Assembly (NCBI RefSeq): GCF_002953715.1
Contig: NZ_CP025016.1
Span: forward strand, 124,001 to 188,000
Length of the DNA: 64,000 nt
Source: Rhizobium leguminosarum
GTDB lineage: Bacteria > Pseudomonadota > Alphaproteobacteria > Rhizobiales > Rhizobiaceae
Direction: 5' to 3'
Below are positions 61,804 to 64,000 of this stretch, one piece after another. Below the pieces are notes generated by a model. The model did not search any database. It saw only the letters and a list, made by a program, of their open reading frames with translations, and was not told where the DNA came from. The position numbers were made by a program, and so were the translations under genes. How positions within the stretch are numbered: position 1 is the stretch's first letter; each line of letters opens with the position of its first letter.

Positions 61804-63492
61804 GTCCGGCCGAAGCCGGTCGAGCGCCTTTTCGAACGCCGCCTCTCCGCGGCGCGAAATTTCTGTGATGCGACCGCCGTCGATGACGGCGATGCGGTCT
61901 GCGATCGCAGCCTCCCGGCGGATATGCGTGGCGATCACCAGCGAGCGGCCCGCCGCCATTGCCGACAGCCGGAGGAGCACGTCACGGGCGGTGACGCCGT
62001 CAAGGCCCTCGGTCGGCTCGTCGAGAAGCCAGAGCGGCGTGTCGCGCAGGAAAAGCCGGGCAAGCGCCAGCCGGCGCGATTGGCCGCCCGAAAGGCCGAG
62101 GCCACCTTCGCCGAGCGGCGTATCGATCCCCCCAGGCATGGCCTCGATATCGGCAAGCAGGCCGGCGGCAGCGAGCGCTTCGCGAAGGCGGGCCTCGTTC
62201 GCATCCGGGTTCGCAAGGAGTAGGTTGCCGCGCAGGCTGTCCTCGAAAAGCTCTGTCCGTTGCGTCAGCAGTGTCGCCGTCATCGCGGCAACATTTCCCG
62301 TCCTTGCCGGCAATTCGCCGGAAAGGAGGGCAAGCAGGCTCGACTTGCCGGCGCCGCTGCTGCCGATGACGGCCAGTCGTTCACCCTGTTGAAGCGCTAG
62401 TTCGATATCCTCGAGCGCCGGCACGGCGGAGTTTTCATGGAAGGCCGACACCTTCGCCAGTGAAAAAGCGCATCCCGGCAACGGCGGCGCCAATGCTTCG
62501 GGTGCCGCCGCAACGGCAAGCCGCGGCGCGATGCGTCTTGCAGCAAGCAGCGTCCTGCCGAGTTCCAGGGCGCCGCGACGTAGCGCTGCGAAGGGTTCGA
62601 CTGCCGCAAAGGCGACGAGCAGGCCGAGTGCGGCAACAGGAGCGGTAATCACCTTCGTTTCCGCTAGTACCGCAACGGCAAGCAGCGATGCCGTCAACAG
62701 AAGTGTTGAAACGATGCCGAAGCCGAATGTCAGGCCGGTTTCGACGCGGTTGAGCCGGTCGTCGGCGCGGCCGGCGTAACGATCGGCTGCGGCAATCGCC
62801 TCCCTCTGCGCGGCAAGCCGACCGGCCATCAGGAGATCGGTCTGGCCGGCAACGAGATCGATCGTTCGAGACCGCAGCGCCTCGATGCCATGAGCGCGTC
62901 GGCGGGCATGTTTGCGCGCCGCCCGGCCGGCGATCAACGGCAGGCCAAGGCCGGCACCGGCGAGAAAAAGGCCGAAGCACAGGCCGAACAAGGGATGCAT
63001 CAACCCCAGCACGAGGCTTGCCGCCAGCGCTGCACCGATCGCGACAACAGCCGGCACGAGGATGCGCAGGTAGAGGGAATCGAGCGCATCGATATCGGCG
63101 GTCAGCCGGAAGAGCAGCCGTGCGGGACGGTGTGACAGGGCGCGGCCAGCACTCGGTTCGGCAAAGCCGCGAAACAGCCTTTCGCGCAGGGCGGCGAGCA
63201 CGCCGAGCGTTGCATCATGGGTCGCAAGCCTTTCGCCGTAGCGCGCGGCCGTACGGAGGATGGCGAGCAGGCGGATGCCGGCGGACGGCGCAAAGACGTC
63301 GAAGGTGATGGCGGCAGCGGTCGAAAGGCCGGCGAGCGAGGTGGCGGTGATGAACCAGCCGGACAGGCCGAGCAGGGCGATGCCAGCTGTCACCGTCGCA
63401 GCCGAAAGTGCTGCGCCGAGCAGCAGCGCCCGCCGGCGCTCGGCAAGGAACAGACGCAGGATCGGCTTGAGGTCTGCAGCAGATCCGCTCAT
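61801..63492 (-). CDS. cydC: Cysteine/glutathione exporter subunit CydC
   Basis: 563 aa. An N-terminal ABC exporter membrane domain with LLGLSGWFITATSLAGL and the typical AILRTAARYGERLATHDAT block is followed by an ATPase: Walker A GSSGAGKSS, signature LSGGQSRR, Walker B LWLLDEPTEGLD. CydDC exports cysteine and glutathione and is needed to assemble cytochrome bd. ATG 63492 overlaps the cydD stop (ATGA). A much longer open frame upstream is a shadow of cydD. Confidence 0.95.
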   Translation of the reverse strand: MSGSAADLKPILRLFLAERRRALLLGAALSAATVTAGIALLGLSGWFITATSLAGLSTAAAITFDVFAPSAGIRLLAILRTAARYGERLATHDATLGVLAALRERLFRGFAEPSAGRALSHRPARLLFRLTADIDALDSLYLRILVPAVVAIGAALAASLVLGLMHPLFGLCFGLFLAGAGLGLPLIAGRAARKHARRRAHGIEALRSRTIDLVAGQTDLLMAGRLAAQREAIAAADRYAGRADDRLNRVETGLTFGFGIVSTLLLTASLLAVAVLAETKVITAPVAALGLLVAFAAVEPFAALRRGALELGRTLLAARRIAPRLAVAAAPEALAPPLPGCAFSLAKVSAFHENSAVPALEDIELALQQGERLAVIGSSGAGKSSLLALLSGELPARTGNVAAMTATLLTQRTELFEDSLRGNLLLANPDANEARLREALAAAGLLADIEAMPGGIDTPLGEGGLGLSGGQSRRLALARLFLRDTPLWLLDEPTEGLDGVTARDVLLRLSAMAAGRSLVIATHIRREAAIADRIAVIDGGRITEISRRGEAAFEKALDRLRPD

Positions 63493-64000
63493 TCGGCGGC
63501 CTCCCTGATAACGATGTCGGCATCGACGCGCATGGCGCGATGCATGCGGGCGGCAAGCAGCGGATCGTGAGTCGCAACGATCAAAGTACGGCCCCTGGAG
63601 AGCGTAAGCAGGCTCTCGGTAACCTCCGCGGCGGTGGCGGCGTCGAGATGCGCGGTCGGCTCGTCGGCCAGGATGATCCGGAGATCCGGATTGCAGGCGG
63701 CACGCGCGATCGCCAGCCGCAACGCCTCGCCGCCGGAAAGCCCGATCCCGCCTTCGCCAAGCGGCCGGTTGCCATAGGCGGCGGCGACCTTTCCGAGCCT
63801 GGCGGCGCCGAGCGCATCCGTCACGTCGCCACTGGAGATACCGGGCCTGCCGAGCGCGATATTGCCGGCGATGGTGCCTGCGAAAATATGCGGTCTCTGG
63901 CCGATCCATGCCATGCTGGCCCGCAAGGCGGCGGCGGTGTCATCCACAAGTTCGATGCCGCCGATGACGATGCGTCCGCCGGTACAGGGCGCCAGCCCTG
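63489..64000 (-). CDS. cydD: Cysteine/glutathione exporter subunit CydD, C-terminal part
   Basis: Partial; the frame stays open to the window edge, so the N terminus and Walker A lie outside. Seen: IGQRPHIFAGTIAGNIALG (Q loop), signature LSGGEALR, Walker B IILADEPTAHLD and H-loop ATHDPLLAA. It is the upstream partner of cydC, translationally coupled to it. Confidence 0.92.
   Translation of the reverse strand, partial: GLAPCTGGRIVIGGIELVDDTAAALRASMAWIGQRPHIFAGTIAGNIALGRPGISSGDVTDALGAARLGKVAAAYGNRPLGEGGIGLSGGEALRLAIARAACNPDLRIILADEPTAHLDAATAAEVTESLLTLSRGRTLIVATHDPLLAARMHRAMRVDADIVIREAAE

Noticed and set aside
61801..63909. Start of cydC far upstream at 63909
   Set aside because: The upstream part is an out-of-frame reading of cydD; the ATG at 63492 overlaps the cydD stop and matches the family N terminus.

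Overview
The window is high-GC, gene-dense chromosomal or large-replicon DNA from an alphaproteobacterium of the Rhizobium group, most likely the R. leguminosarum/R. etli clade. The evidence is RIME-like intergenic mosaic repeats (34843-34953 and 61690-61803), other rhizobial palindromic repeats, a DUF1127 gene followed by an anti-Shine-Dalgarno 'cuckoo' RNA array, and many ABC uptake systems with dedicated regulators. All assignments come from reading motifs and translations. No database search or folding program was run.

Layout. 1-13.1 kb: a secretion locus with two DUF4082 proteins (one cut by the window edge, one of about 1760 aa carrying an N,N-dimethylformamidase-like domain), each followed by a near-identical COG0523/CobW GTPase, then a small unknown protein and a type I secretion ABC exporter plus HlyD adaptor. 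13.2-16.8 kb: L-2-hydroxyglutarate oxidase and adenine deaminase. 16.9-18.4 kb: a CrpP/RMF-like small protein, a 48-aa DUF1127 gene, and four CUCCUCCC-loop hairpins behind their own promoter. 18.4-25.2 kb: a SUKH protein, an AraC regulator, and a divergent RbsBAC-type sugar transporter with an arabinose/fucose-isomerase-like enzyme. 25.4-28.2 kb: a SARP-like/TPR regulator with a PraR-like HTH regulator. 28.5-34.8 kb: an Fsr-type MFS exporter, then a probable organosulfur module (FMN reductase, MetQNI-type importer, flavin monooxygenase). 35-37.2 kb: methylmalonyl-CoA mutase. 37.2-41.3 kb: a sugar-acid-like set (FAH hydrolase, two Gfo/Idh/MocA dehydrogenases, a frameshifted VOC gene).

41.3-51.3 kb on the minus strand is the most informative locus: a complete guanidine-to-ammonia operon. 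Reading in transcription direction it has an NtrC-type site, a near-perfect sigma-54 promoter, a guanidine-I (ykkC) riboswitch, a hairpin that hides the ribosome-binding site, an ABC importer, two DUF1989 proteins (carboxyguanidine deiminase subunits), a biotin-dependent carboxylase of the urea/guanidine type, and allophanate hydrolase. Nitrogen status and guanidine itself would both gate it.

51.4-58.6 kb: an AraC regulator divergent from a sugar ABC transporter (CUT1 type) whose operon ends in a rare Gfo/Idh/MocA-aldo/keto reductase fusion. 58.6-64 kb on the minus strand: cydDC-cydAB-cydX for cytochrome bd oxidase, with two different repeat elements lodged in it; cydD runs off the window. 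Three unrelated genes (cydB, cydC and the FAH gene) take their stop codon from the end of an intergenic repeat.
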